Shown one piece after another: positions 53,056 through 61,102 of a stretch of DNA of 64,000 bases. Positions within the stretch are counted from its first letter, which is position 1. Every line of letters starts with the position of its first letter. A program made the position numbers and the translations under genes. The notes beneath the pieces were generated by a model, which made no database searches, had not been told where the DNA came from, and saw nothing but the letters and a program-made list of their open reading frames with translations. The DNA is from Nocardioides zhouii (GTDB lineage: Bacteria; Actinomycetota; Actinomycetes; Propionibacteriales; Nocardioidaceae): NCBI RefSeq assembly GCF_004137345.1, contig NZ_SDWV01000001.1, positions 308,509 through 372,508 on the forward strand. The letters run 5' to 3'.

Positions 53056-54102
53056 TCACCTTGAGGTGATCGCGCCGGGTATGGCTCTGCGGACTGTGTC
53101 GAGCGCTCGCGCCAGCACCGGGCGCTCGTCCTTGTCGCCACCGTCGGCCCACAAAGGGTCCTGCGGAAGCGGACCCATCGGGTCGACACCTTCGGGCGGG
53201 CCGCTCGACTCAGCCAGCGAGCGGGAGAATGCCTCCCCCAGGGCGACCAACCGGTGGCCATCGGGCAGCAGAGCCGACCGGAAGTCGTCGTCGGCCGCCA
53301 CCATGTCGTGCCGCAGGCTCTCGACCAGCGCCTCGACCGTCGGTCGCGGAACATCAGTGAGGCCGGCGACCAGCTTGCCCACCAGGGCGGTCGGCAGGAG
53401 TGGAACCTCTACCTGGGGGCGCTTCATCCCCGCGTGCGTGGTGAAGGCGTCGAGAAGCGCCCCGTAGCGCAGCCGGTCCGGGCCTCCGACGTCGAAGTGC
53501 CGTGATGGGCCGTCGTAGTCGAGCGCTCCCACCAACGCCGCGAGCGCGTCCACGACCGCGATGGGCTGGACCATCGAGTCCATCCAGGTCGGGACCGTGT
53601 GGACCGGCATGCGCTCGCTGACCTGCCGGATGATCTCGAACGAGGTCGATCCACTCCCGATCAGGACCGCGGCTCGGAGCACCACCACGCAGGCGGAGGT
53701 GTCAGTGAGGATGCGTTCGACGTCGCGACGCGAGCGGATGTGGTCGGAGAGTTCTTCGTCTGGGACGTCGGGCACCACGCCCGAGAGGTAGACGACTCGC
53801 TGGACGTCGTGCTTGGTGACAGCGTCGGCGAAGTTGCTGGCCGCCTGCTGGTCGGTGTCTTCGAAGTCGGCGCCGCCCATGCCGTGGATCAGGTAGTAGA
53901 CCGTATCGACGCCCTTGCACGCAGCCGCCACGTCATCGGGGTCGAGAGCGTCCATGACGACGGTCTCGGTGCGGTCCGACCACCAGGGCTGCGAGCGGTC
54001 GGGGCTGCTGGTGGTCGTCCGCACCTGCAGTCCGCGATCGAGGAGCAGCGGCACCAGCCGGCTGCCGACGTAGCCGGTGGAACCGGTCACCAAGACGGTC
54101 AT
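53056..54102 (-). CDS. NAD(P)-binding epimerase/NmrA-like protein (atypical SDR)
   Basis: 348 residues. N-terminal Rossmann motif VLVTGSTGYVGSRL; YYLIHGMGG and RVVYLSGVVPD are typical of the atypical/extended SDR branch that includes NmrA and YwnB-like proteins and 'complex I intermediate-associated' relatives. The catalytic YxxxK is not evident, so it may be a redox sensor or a cofactor-binding regulator. GAGGACAC precedes the ATG at 54102. Confidence 0.78.
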   Translation of the reverse strand: MTVLVTGSTGYVGSRLVPLLLDRGLQVRTTTSSPDRSQPWWSDRTETVVMDALDPDDVAAACKGVDTVYYLIHGMGGADFEDTDQQAASNFADAVTKHDVQRVVYLSGVVPDVPDEELSDHIRSRRDVERILTDTSACVVVLRAAVLIGSGSTSFEIIRQVSERMPVHTVPTWMDSMVQPIAVVDALAALVGALDYDGPSRHFDVGGPDRLRYGALLDAFTTHAGMKRPQVEVPLLPTALVGKLVAGLTDVPRPTVEALVESLRHDMVAADDDFRSALLPDGHRLVALGEAFSRSLAESSGPPEGVDPMGPLPQDPLWADGGDKDERPVLARALDTVRRAIPGAITSR

Positions 54103-54676
54103 GTGTCCTCGATCGTGTCGTCGTGCAGCGGGTCCGTGGCAAGCGGCTACGACCACGGTATGAAGCACAGCAAAACGGAGACGCCGCCAGGTGCCCCGAC
54201 CGCAGACAGCAGCGTCGACAGCCGGCATTACGTCGTCTGGGTCCAATCTACGACCACGCGGCCGGAGCGCTCAGCAGTGACGAGTTGCCGCCACCCTCAC
54301 AATGGCGGAATGGGGCATCGCCCGACCGACCCGGATCACGTGCACACATGCAGATCCGCGCTTCCTGATCGTCGACATTCGCGCAGTTGTCCCTGCTTGC
54401 TCTGAACCTTGACCGTTGACGCCTCGCCTTGGGCCACCTCGACCCGGGGCTAGTGCGCCGCAGCGACGGACCCATGGAGGGGGAAGTCGAACACCACCTG
54501 TTGCTGGATCGGGGGCGGAGGTCACTGGCCACGGGGTGACAGCACCGTTGACTTCGTGGGACGTGTTGAATGCAATGTCCTCGATCGTCGAGATCCGGAC
54601 CGGGCGTCATCAAAGGCTGAGACCGGAATCACGTGGTGCGGGCGCGTGTGCCCCGAGCCATTGGGCACGGGGAAAT
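54103..54676. other. Intergenic stretch, no gene seen
   Basis: About 570 bp between two divergent genes. I see no RBS-preceded frame or strong repeat; promoters of both neighbours should lie here. Confidence 0.45.
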
Positions 54677-55207
54677 ATGACCAACGACAAAGCATCGCAA
54701 GCCCGTGAGGGAATGCTCGACAACGTCGCAGGGAAGGCCAAGGAGTTTGCGGGCGCCGTGACTGGCAAGGACGACTTGGTGGAGGAAGGACAGCTCCAGC
54801 AGGCCGAGGCCAGCAAGCGCAAGGAGGCTCTCGCCGACGAAGCCGTCGCCGACGCCAAGCAGAAAGAGGCTTTGCAGGAGATCCGCGACACCAACGCCGA
54901 GGCGGCGCGGCGCAAGAACGCAGCCCACGCGCAGGCACAGCGCGAGGAGTCCGCCATCGAGCGCCAGCGCGCCACCGAGGCGGCCGCAGCCGCCCGTGAC
55001 GCCGAGCGGGCGAAGCAGGCGGGCCTCAAGGAGGCCGAGGACGAGGCAGACGCCCTCGCCGAGTCCCGCCTGAGTGAAGCCGCCGATCTCGCTGAGGATG
55101 CCACCGACACCGAAGAGAAGGCCGCCGCCGAGAAGAACCGTCTCGAGCATGAGGCCGCCGCCGCCGACGAGCAGGCCGCGCACCTGCGCGCCCAGACCGA
55201 CAAGTGA
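54677..55207 (+). CDS. CsbD-like domain with long Ala/Glu coiled coil
   Basis: 176 residues. The first ~40 match the CsbD stress-protein family (MLDNVAGKAKEFAGAVTGKD). The rest is a charged alanine-rich coiled coil (EALADEAVADAKQKEAL...). CsbD proteins are general-stress (SigB-dependent) in Bacillus; the coiled coil may mediate assembly with the next gene's product. The start at ATG 54677 has only a weak RBS (ACGGGG). Next gene starts 8 bp downstream. Confidence 0.65.
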   Translation: MTNDKASQAREGMLDNVAGKAKEFAGAVTGKDDLVEEGQLQQAEASKRKEALADEAVADAKQKEALQEIRDTNAEAARRKNAAHAQAQREESAIERQRATEAAAAARDAERAKQAGLKEAEDEADALAESRLSEAADLAEDATDTEEKAAAEKNRLEHEAAAADEQAAHLRAQTDK

Positions 55208-55215
55208 GGAACACG

Positions 55216-55863
55216 ATGATCAACACCCTGATCGCTTTGCCCTACGAACTGGCCCGCCTCCCCCTGACGGTGGTCGACAAGACCCTCGCCAGGCGGATGG
55301 ACGAGACCTCCGCCCCCCGCGTCACCTTCGACCGGGCCATCGGCTCTGCCGACAAGCTCGCCGGTGCGCTCCTGAGCAACCACAACCTCGCTGAGCGTGG
55401 CGCGGAGCGCCTCGAGCGCTCCGACAAGCTCGTGACGGCCGTCCGCCTCGAGCAGCAGGCCGAGGCCCGTCGGACCGAGGCCGCCCAGACGCTTCGATCC
55501 GGTCGCGACGAGGCCGCCCGCAAGCGCCAGCAGGCCAAGGACGTGGCGGCCTCCGGGCTCGTCGAGGCCGACGCCGCCGAGGCGCGCGCCAAGCAGGAGG
55601 CGAAGACCAGGGCCACCCGCAGCGCTGCTGCCAAGAAGGCCGCCGCCAACAAGCGGGCTGCCGCCAAGACCGCCACGGCCAAGCAGCGCAAGGCCAACGC
55701 CACCCGTGCTGTCGAGGCCAAGAAGACCGCCGCCCAGCGTTCGTCGAAGGACGAGCTCAAGGACGCGCGTGAGACAAAGCAGTCGGCGACCGAGGCCCGC
55801 GCCGACGCCAAGCGCCTCAGCAACCTGGCCGACGCCAAGAAGCAGGAGCGCAAGCAGGACTGA
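55216..55863 (+). CDS. Ala/Lys/Arg-rich coiled-coil protein
   Basis: 215 residues. A 40-residue N-terminal part (LIALPYELARLPLTVVDKTL) could be amphipathic; the rest is an alanine-rich basic coiled coil with repeats of AAKKAAANKRAAAKT type, resembling histone-H1-like or IF2 N-terminal sequence. May bind DNA or membranes. ATG 55216 with AGGA 6 nt upstream. Co-transcribed with the CsbD-like gene; opposite charge suggests the two interact. Confidence 0.6.
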   Translation: MINTLIALPYELARLPLTVVDKTLARRMDETSAPRVTFDRAIGSADKLAGALLSNHNLAERGAERLERSDKLVTAVRLEQQAEARRTEAAQTLRSGRDEAARKRQQAKDVAASGLVEADAAEARAKQEAKTRATRSAAAKKAAANKRAAAKTATAKQRKANATRAVEAKKTAAQRSSKDELKDARETKQSATEARADAKRLSNLADAKKQERKQD

Positions 55864-55883
55864 GTCCTGCCTGCTCGAACCTC

Positions 55884-55918
55884 GCCCCCGCTCGCCGACG
55901 ACCTCGGCGGGCGGGGGC
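55884..55918 (+). terminator. Terminator after the coiled-coil pair
   Basis: GCCCCCGCTCGCCGA (55884-55898) pairs with TCGGCGGGCGGGGGC (55904-55918), one wobble, with a 5-nt loop; 20 bp after the stop. Confidence 0.7.
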
Positions 55919-56306
55919 AGGGTCGTTTGTGCGCCGCGAGACGAACGAGCCGATGACCCCACTCGAGCGCCGCGGCGCTGGCGTGCCCTTGCCCGAGTGG
56001 CTGAGATGGTCGGCCGTACGCCCAGAGTGGTCGCCACGCCCGACCGCGATGTCGTCGACAGCCCAGTCGGCGGGGTCAGCTCAGTGCGGCCGCCAGGCCG
56101 GTCATGAGCGCAGGCCGGGTCGCGAGGTTCCTATTCGGGATCGCGGACCTGAGTGCGCGCTGGGGGGGACGTGGTGACCAGCATCGGGGCGATCAACGGT
56201 CTCAGACATCGCAGCCAGCCAAGTCACCATCCACACCCTCTGAGGTTCAGGTCGGCCGGCGTCTGCCGCGTCCTTCCGCCGCCTTTGGGCGTCAAGCCTC
56301 GCGTGG
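55919..56306. other. Intergenic stretch, no gene seen
   Basis: About 390 bp between the terminator and the end of the integrase remnant; nothing recognisable on either strand. Confidence 0.45.
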
Positions 56307-57499
56307 TCATCGCTCGTCCTCCGGCGGGCTGGGTGCGAGCAACTCAAGGATCTCGGCCGTCACGGGGTTCACCGCCTCGCCCGGTTCGATGTAGTGCTCC
56401 TTGGTGATCTTGGACGACGTGTGGCCGAGCATCTCGGCCGCCAGGTCCGCTCCCCCGGCACGATCGAGAACTGTCGCGACGGTGCGTCGGAACGAGTGGG
56501 GAGTCACGCCCTCGATACCGGTCTCGTCCAGCACCGCGCGCAGGCGGCGCCGGATGTTGTTCGCCGTGAGTGGCGTGCCGTTGCGGCTGAAGAAGATCAA
56601 GTGGTCGGGCGCTTCTGATGGGATGGCCACGAGTCGTGCGCGCAAGACCTTGGCGGTGAACGACGGCACGGAGACGGTCCTGGTCGACTTCATCGTCTTC
56701 GGGTGGGGCTGGCGATGCGTGGGCTTTCCTGTGGGCGACACGATCGTGCCGCAGAGGCGAACCGTCGCGTCCACGTCACACTTGCGGATGGCGAGAACTT
56801 CGCCGTGCTGAGGTGCCGAGCATGACTTCGATGATCTGCTCGAGCTGCCCGTCCGGCGGTGGGCCGGGCAGGCCGGACCGGCGGCGCCAGCCGCGGACTG
56901 CTCGACGGATCTCCTCTACTTGCTGCAGGGTCAGAGACATCGCCTGGGCGGGTGGCTTGCGGAGGCGAGCGGCGTCGCGGACCCGGTTCTCGCGCACGGC
57001 GTCGTAGCGCACGGCGAGCCCGAAGGCGAGGCTCAGGACGGTGCGTGCCTGCTTCGCCATGCTGTAGCTCTTGGTCTTGGCGAGCGTCTTGATGAACCTG
57101 GTCGACCTTGCGAACGCTGACCTCGCGCAGCGCGTAGTGCTCAAAGGCCGGCAGGACAAGCTGGCGCATGTTGCGCTCGTAGAGGGCTCGGGTGCTGGGA
57201 GCGAGCGCGTCCTCGAGGTCCAAGTCGGCGAGCCACACGTCGACGAGATGCCGGAATGAGCTGGCGGACGTGAGGTCGCCCTGTCCGACCTTCTGCTCGG
57301 TTCGCTCGGCGAGCATCTCCTTGAGCTTCCGCTCGGCGGCCTTCGGCGTGTCCGCTGTCGCTTGGACGCGACGCAGCTGACCGTCGTAGTCACGGAGGCG
57401 GGTCAGCGCTCGGGCTCGTCCATCGAGGGTCCTGTCGAGGTGGATCTCACCGAAGGTGCCGACCGGGGGTGCGAGGTCTAGCCACGATCGCTCACCCAC
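56307..57499 (-). pseudogene. Tyrosine site-specific integrase with two frameshifts
   Basis: The N-terminal arm/core-binding part (from MGERSWLDLAPPVGTFGEIH) is in one frame; near 57095 the reading moves to a second frame (IKTLAKTKSYSMAKQARTVL ... QLEQIIEVMLGTSA), and near 56800 to a third, which carries the catalytic end (IRKCDVDATVRLCG; TPHSFRRTVATVLDRAGG; LGHTSSKITKEHYIEP with the nucleophilic Tyr). The second shift falls at the first catalytic Arg (SAR-GEVLAI), where up to four bases appear lost. No single protein is made, so the element is probably immobile on its own, unless sequencing errors explain both shifts. Overlaps the excisionase by 8 bp. Confidence 0.8.
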
Positions 57500-57722
57500 C
57501 GCTGGGTCCGCGCCCCGGCTCGGTCTCGCGCTGCCTGAGCAGCCAGGTCAGGACGTCGGAGGTGGCGAAGCGAACGCGACCGCCGACCTTGATCGCGCAC
57601 GGCCCCTTGCCGTCTGTGCGCCAGTCGCGAATCGTCGTGACCGGCACGTCGAGGTATTCGGCGAGCCCCTCGATGCTCAGCAGCGGCTCTAGGTCGCTCA
57701 GCGTGCTCCGGGTGGTCTCCAT
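57492..57722 (-). CDS. Excisionase / MerR-type HTH protein
   Basis: 76 residues with an HTH_17 (excisionase) fold: LLSIEGLAEYLDVPVTTIRD then VGGRVRFATSDVLTWLLRQR. Binds the attachment region and directs the integrase toward excision in typical elements. ATG 57722 is used; the frame is open further upstream but has no RBS. Operonic with the integrase remnant. Confidence 0.85.
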   Translation of the reverse strand: METTRSTLSDLEPLLSIEGLAEYLDVPVTTIRDWRTDGKGPCAIKVGGRVRFATSDVLTWLLRQRETEPGRGPSGG

Positions 57723-57853
57723 GGACCTGAGGTGCGCCCGCGGGCCCGGATGCTCCCACGGGGCTCCGTGACATCCCGTGTCGATGACCGCTGATGCGCC
57801 TCGGAGTGGTCTCGACGCGGGGTTCTTGCGGGTTTGTGACAGTCGGATCAAAT

Positions 57854-57908
57854 CTCAAATGCTTTTCAGGCTCGGAGATCCGTGATCTCCGAGCCTGAAA
57901 CTTTGTAG
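57854..57908. repeat. Hairpin direct repeat, copy 2 (possible attachment site)
   Basis: 55 bp nearly identical to 48177-48230; stem 57864-57880 / 57884-57900 with CGT in the centre. It lies about 130 bp upstream of the excisionase start, where an attachment site is expected. No tRNA fragment adjoins this copy. Confidence 0.75.
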
Positions 57909-58216
57909 TGCTCGCTGAGGTCAAACTGAACACCCTAGGCACGCTCGTTGCCGCTTCCGTTCGCAACTCCTCAGACGAGGAGTCTGGTCGTAAGGGTCCA
58001 CGACGACGAATAACAAAACGTGAACGGAAGCGGGTCATCGAGGTGTACGCCACGGGTATGAGTACACGGGCAGTCGGAGCCCAGCTTGGGATGTCGAAGA
58101 CTGTCGTCCTCCGGATCCTGCACCAGGCTGATGTGCAAGTGCGACCACGCGGACATGAACCGTCCAATAGCGACTGGCCGGTAGTGGAGCATGAAAAAAG
58201 GCTCAGGTTTCGGTGA
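57908..58216 (+). CDS. HTH protein, resolvase C-terminal-like
   Basis: 102 residues. A basic stretch (KGPRRRITKRERKRVIEVYA) and an HTH (TGMSTRAVGAQLGMSKTVVL) like the DNA-binding end of serine recombinases and some transposases, without a catalytic domain. The GTG start is the final base of the hairpin repeat, so the reading frame begins at the element junction and may be truncated at its N-terminus or created by the insertion. Confidence 0.55.
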   Translation: MLAEVKLNTLGTLVAASVRNSSDEESGRKGPRRRITKRERKRVIEVYATGMSTRAVGAQLGMSKTVVLRILHQADVQVRPRGHEPSNSDWPVVEHEKRLRFR

Positions 58217-58249
58217 GCGAATGCATCCGCACTCGAACTCACCGAAACC
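58206..58249 (+). terminator. Inverted repeat at the end of the HTH gene
   Basis: GGTTTCGGTGAG (58206-58217) and CTCACCGAAACC (58238-58249), 12-bp stem with a 20-nt loop; the stop codon lies in the first arm. Confidence 0.5.
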
Positions 58250-58268
58250 CTCGCCTAGACGCCCTCTA

Positions 58269-60308
58269 CTAGTACTTCCGACTACTCGAATCCTTCCAAG
58301 GTGGCCCCAACGGGCCAGTTACCCACCCTTCGGGCAACTTTGTGTGGTTGGCGATTGGAGATCCGACTCGACCCCATGCTCCACCGAAGCCATACCAAGG
58401 TTCTGTTTGAGCGTTGACCAGCTGTTCCCATGTCTTCCAAGATGCCCCGCCCTTGGCAGTCACATCTCCTTGTCCTCCATTGCTGAACTCTCCACACGAC
58501 TGCCTGAAGTGCTTCGTCTCTGGGTACGAAGCGTGTGCACCATTCGCTGAATAAACGACTGGATGGGTCCCCGATAGGTACCCGCGCTTAATCATTTGCT
58601 CGTCAGTGTAATCCTCTGCGTCGCAGGTGTGTTGGAAATACCAGACTTCGTCCATTCGATTCTGAGAATCCAAACGCACTGTGATCCTCTCCCACTCTCC
58701 TTCGTGATTATCGTACTCAGGGGTGTTGAAAGGCTCGTTATACCCGTACATGAAGAAGTACGTAATGTACTTGTTTGGCACATAGATGTACGACAAGGGC
58801 GCCTTTACTTCGCCAGCCTTATTAGGCTTGTTCCCGTCGTGATACTTATCGTTCAGATCTAAGAAGAACCCTTCATTCCTAGCAAGCCCATCGGGACGGT
58901 TCTCTGACTTGTCAGTTGGACGTGTCAACTGATTTGAGTTGAAGCTCTTTCCTTTAGCTTCGCAGCCGAAAAACTCTCTACTCGCCTGTTTGAACGAGTA
59001 TGGGTTCTGGGTGCTGAACCCTAGCTTTTTGGCATCGATGTTTCGCTCGACGATTGTCTCATCATGGCACCCTCTATCATGCGCCCACTTAAGTGCCGAA
59101 TTATCAACAAACTCTTGCACACCCATTGGAAAGAACTTCTCTTTCGGGTGCAAATAAACAATTGGTGCGTATGCCTTAACGGGGTCAAACGCTGGTGCGC
59201 TCTTCGTCGGCTCAGGATCAAGCGAATCGATTAAGCCATCCCCGTCAGTATCAGGACTAGTCGGACTGGTACCAAGTCCAGCCTCAGTCTGGTTAGTCAG
59301 ACCGTCTCCATCAATGTCAGTATCACAGGCATCACCAATGCCATCCCTATCCAGGTCTGCCTGCGAAGCGTTGGCAACTGTTGGACAATTGTCGTTAGTG
59401 TCGAGGACGTTGTCGCCTTCGACGTCAAAGTCACAAGCATCACCGAAAATGTCTTGATCTGCGTTCGCTTGGTTGGAGTTGGATACTGAAGGACAATTGT
59501 CGTTCTGATCCGGTATACCGTCCCCATCTCTGTCTGTTGGAGGTGGCGTAGACCCCAGCGGCTCGCGACTCAAGTCGTACTGGATTGAGTAGGAGTAGTC
59601 CTTGTAGGTGTAGGGCGGGTTGGCTGTTGGGTACAAGCCGGTCGTCCAGACCATGGCTCCCACCAGATGTGCGGGGCTCGAATCCGTGTCCATGAGCGGA
59701 TCACTGATCCAAGTCGTATGAGCCGTGTAAGGCGACATGGTGTCGTTCCCTTGGAGACCAGTGAATGCCGCAGCTCCAGCGCAGCTCGGAAAGTGCTTCA
59801 CCGCGTTGAACATGACATAAGCAGGCAAAACGAATGTCTGCAGACCATCGTCCGAGTCATCAAAATAGAGGGTAGCGCCGCTACCCTGAAATCCTGCGCC
59901 ATTATTCGATGCGTCTATCGCGCTTTCTGAAGTCCCTGCATACGACCAGTTGGACTCCATGTTGTATGGTGCGCCGTGACAGTCTGAGTAATTGTTTTCG
60001 TAAAAATTAATGTCTACGTCAGCCCGATATGGATTGGGTCCGTTAGGCTGGAAATCACTTCCTAAATAGGCGACGTTCGTGTAGGTTCCGGATCCAGAAC
60101 GAATGAAACCGTAGGTGTCACTGACCGTGATGTGCTCGGAAGACGTGATCGAGAAGGAGCCGTGCCAAGGTCCCCATTCAGTTGCTGCGGCATTCGATGG
60201 AAAAGATAGTTGAAGTGCAGCCATGCCCGAAATCACGAACAGCACACTCACGACCTGTGCCAGCAGACGCCGGCGACTGGGTCGCTTGAAGCTCGAAAGA
60301 AGGTCCAT
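58269..60308 (-). CDS. Secreted TSP3-repeat and Vps62-like domain protein (AT-rich, foreign)
   Basis: 679 residues. Signal peptide (LLAQVVSVLFVISGMAALQL), beta domain, Ca2+-binding thrombospondin type-3 repeats (DRDGDGIPDQNDNCP; DLDRDGIGDACD; DTDGDGLIDSLDPEP, about 255-365), then a Vps62/DUF946-like domain (YAPIVYLHPKEKFFPMG; YDNHEGEWERITVRLD; HTCDAEDYTDEQM). Vps62-like domains occur in secreted and spore-coat proteins; biochemical role unclear. The gene is far more AT-rich than any neighbour and uses unbiased third positions, a clear sign of transfer. GAGG lies 8 nt before the ATG. Confidence 0.8.
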   Translation of the reverse strand: MDLLSSFKRPSRRRLLAQVVSVLFVISGMAALQLSFPSNAAATEWGPWHGSFSITSSEHITVSDTYGFIRSGSGTYTNVAYLGSDFQPNGPNPYRADVDINFYENNYSDCHGAPYNMESNWSYAGTSESAIDASNNGAGFQGSGATLYFDDSDDGLQTFVLPAYVMFNAVKHFPSCAGAAAFTGLQGNDTMSPYTAHTTWISDPLMDTDSSPAHLVGAMVWTTGLYPTANPPYTYKDYSYSIQYDLSREPLGSTPPPTDRDGDGIPDQNDNCPSVSNSNQANADQDIFGDACDFDVEGDNVLDTNDNCPTVANASQADLDRDGIGDACDTDIDGDGLTNQTEAGLGTSPTSPDTDGDGLIDSLDPEPTKSAPAFDPVKAYAPIVYLHPKEKFFPMGVQEFVDNSALKWAHDRGCHDETIVERNIDAKKLGFSTQNPYSFKQASREFFGCEAKGKSFNSNQLTRPTDKSENRPDGLARNEGFFLDLNDKYHDGNKPNKAGEVKAPLSYIYVPNKYITYFFMYGYNEPFNTPEYDNHEGEWERITVRLDSQNRMDEVWYFQHTCDAEDYTDEQMIKRGYLSGTHPVVYSANGAHASYPETKHFRQSCGEFSNGGQGDVTAKGGASWKTWEQLVNAQTEPWYGFGGAWGRVGSPIANHTKLPEGWVTGPLGPPWKDSSSRKY

Positions 60309-60657
60309 GATCGTGCCTCACATCTGAGTAGTTGGATTGTAAAGGAGCCAGTGTTTGGGGTCGATTCCGCAGACGCGGCATGGCTCCATGTCTTTTAGAC
60401 AAAACTGCTTATAATTTTAACAGCTTTTACCATTTAATTGAATGTTTAACAAGCGCAGGCTGTGAGTGTTGATCCGCGGGCACTGCGCTTAAGGACGGCT
60501 TCAATGGGCAACAGAAATCGTGAGCGCCGCCCCAGTCTCGCCGCTACACCCTTGCTCCAGAACGAAAGTTCTGAATCTCATCAGCTTCTGGGTGCAACCC
60601 ACGATTGAACCGCACCGTCAGGGGTGGCAGGTCAAGGCATCGTCAAGAAAAGACGAA
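60309..60657. other. AT-rich intergenic stretch with promoter-like sequence
   Basis: About 350 bp upstream of the TSP3-Vps62 gene. On the minus strand, AAATTATAAG near 60410 resembles a -10 element, and the region 60400-60450 is nearly all A/T. No gene seen. Confidence 0.4.
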
Positions 60658-60682
60658 AGAGCGACCCATGTAGGGTCGCTCT
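60658..60682 (-). terminator. tRNA terminator
   Basis: AGAGCGACCC / GGGTCGCTCT, 10-bp stem with a 5-nt loop, followed on the minus strand by a T-rich run (TTTCGTCTTTTCTT). It lies 32 bp past the tRNA 3' fragment. Confidence 0.75.
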
Positions 60683-60713
60683 AACAGTAGTCAGTGTTCT
60701 TTTTAAGTAAACT

Positions 60714-60750
60714 TGGTAGCGGGGGCAGGATTTGAACCTGCGACCTCTGG
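60714..60750 (-). tRNA. 3' fragment of initiator tRNA-fMet (copy 2), intact T arm and acceptor end
   Basis: The minus strand reads CCAGAGGTC, T stem-loop GCAGG-TTCAAAT-CCTGC, then CCCCGCTACCA including the encoded CCA. From memory this is the 3' half of actinobacterial tRNA-fMet(CAU). The 5' half and anticodon are absent, replaced by the 184-bp repeat. Displaced by integration; not functional alone. Confidence 0.75.
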
Positions 60751-60899
60751 AAGAGATCGAGCGCTACGGGACGTCTCGGATGATCGCGGATCTCCTCGGG
60801 TTTACGCGGAGAGACCTCACAGTCCACCTCGGATCGTACCGGTCTGACGTGGGTCCTGTCGGGGTGTAAGTGTCTAGTTTCTGACAGCGCATCGATTCC
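60716..60899. repeat. 184-bp direct repeat, copy 2
   Basis: Ungapped match to 48227-48410 with about 16 mismatches. It starts in the tRNA 3' end and continues about 150 bp into non-coding DNA, marking the end of a second related element that extends to the right. Confidence 0.85.
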
Positions 60900-61102
60900 T
60901 GCGTCGTCGTCGGCGTGAAGGCCGCAGCCTCAAGTTCGCCGAACACGGCACCCGTAAGGACGTACCTCGAGTGTGGCCGATCCCGCCAATATGACGCTCA
61001 GAACGACAGGGGCCGATCACAGCATGGGGCCGCCGACCTTGGTCATCGTCACCCGGCGCAGCTGATAGACGGGGTGCCGGTTGTAGAAAGAGTGAGCCGT
61101 TC
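60900..61102. other. Intergenic stretch, no gene seen
   Basis: About 200 bp between the repeat and the ATPase-PAS gene; should hold its promoter. No clear motif. Confidence 0.4.

Larger units (their letters stand above)
48177..57908. mobile_element. Putative integrative element bounded by the hairpin repeats
   Basis: About 9.7 kb between the two hairpin direct repeats. The right end carries an excisionase and a (broken) tyrosine integrase on the minus strand pointing inward, the usual arrangement next to an attachment site. Cargo: two GAF-ANTAR proteins, a MerR-B12 regulator, sigma-like, epimerase-like and CsbD/coiled-coil proteins. No replication or transfer genes are seen. Confidence 0.5.
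48227..60715. mobile_element. Putative larger island unit between the two initiator-tRNA 3' fragments
   Basis: The spacing between corresponding bases of the two displaced tRNA 3' fragments, each continuing into the same 184-bp sequence, is exactly 12,489 bp. This is the expected footprint of related elements integrated successively in one tRNA gene. It includes the smaller hairpin-bounded unit plus the HTH protein and the AT-rich TSP3-Vps62 gene. Confidence 0.5.

Noticed and set aside
55600..55760. Repeats of Ala/Lys codons as a possible tandem DNA repeat
   Set aside because: The repetition is at the protein level with varied codons; it is a coiled-coil composition effect, not a tandem array.
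60714..60899. A complete tRNA gene at the second T arm
   Set aside because: No anticodon or D arm can be formed from the adjoining sequence; it diverges from tRNA sequence right after CCAGAGG.
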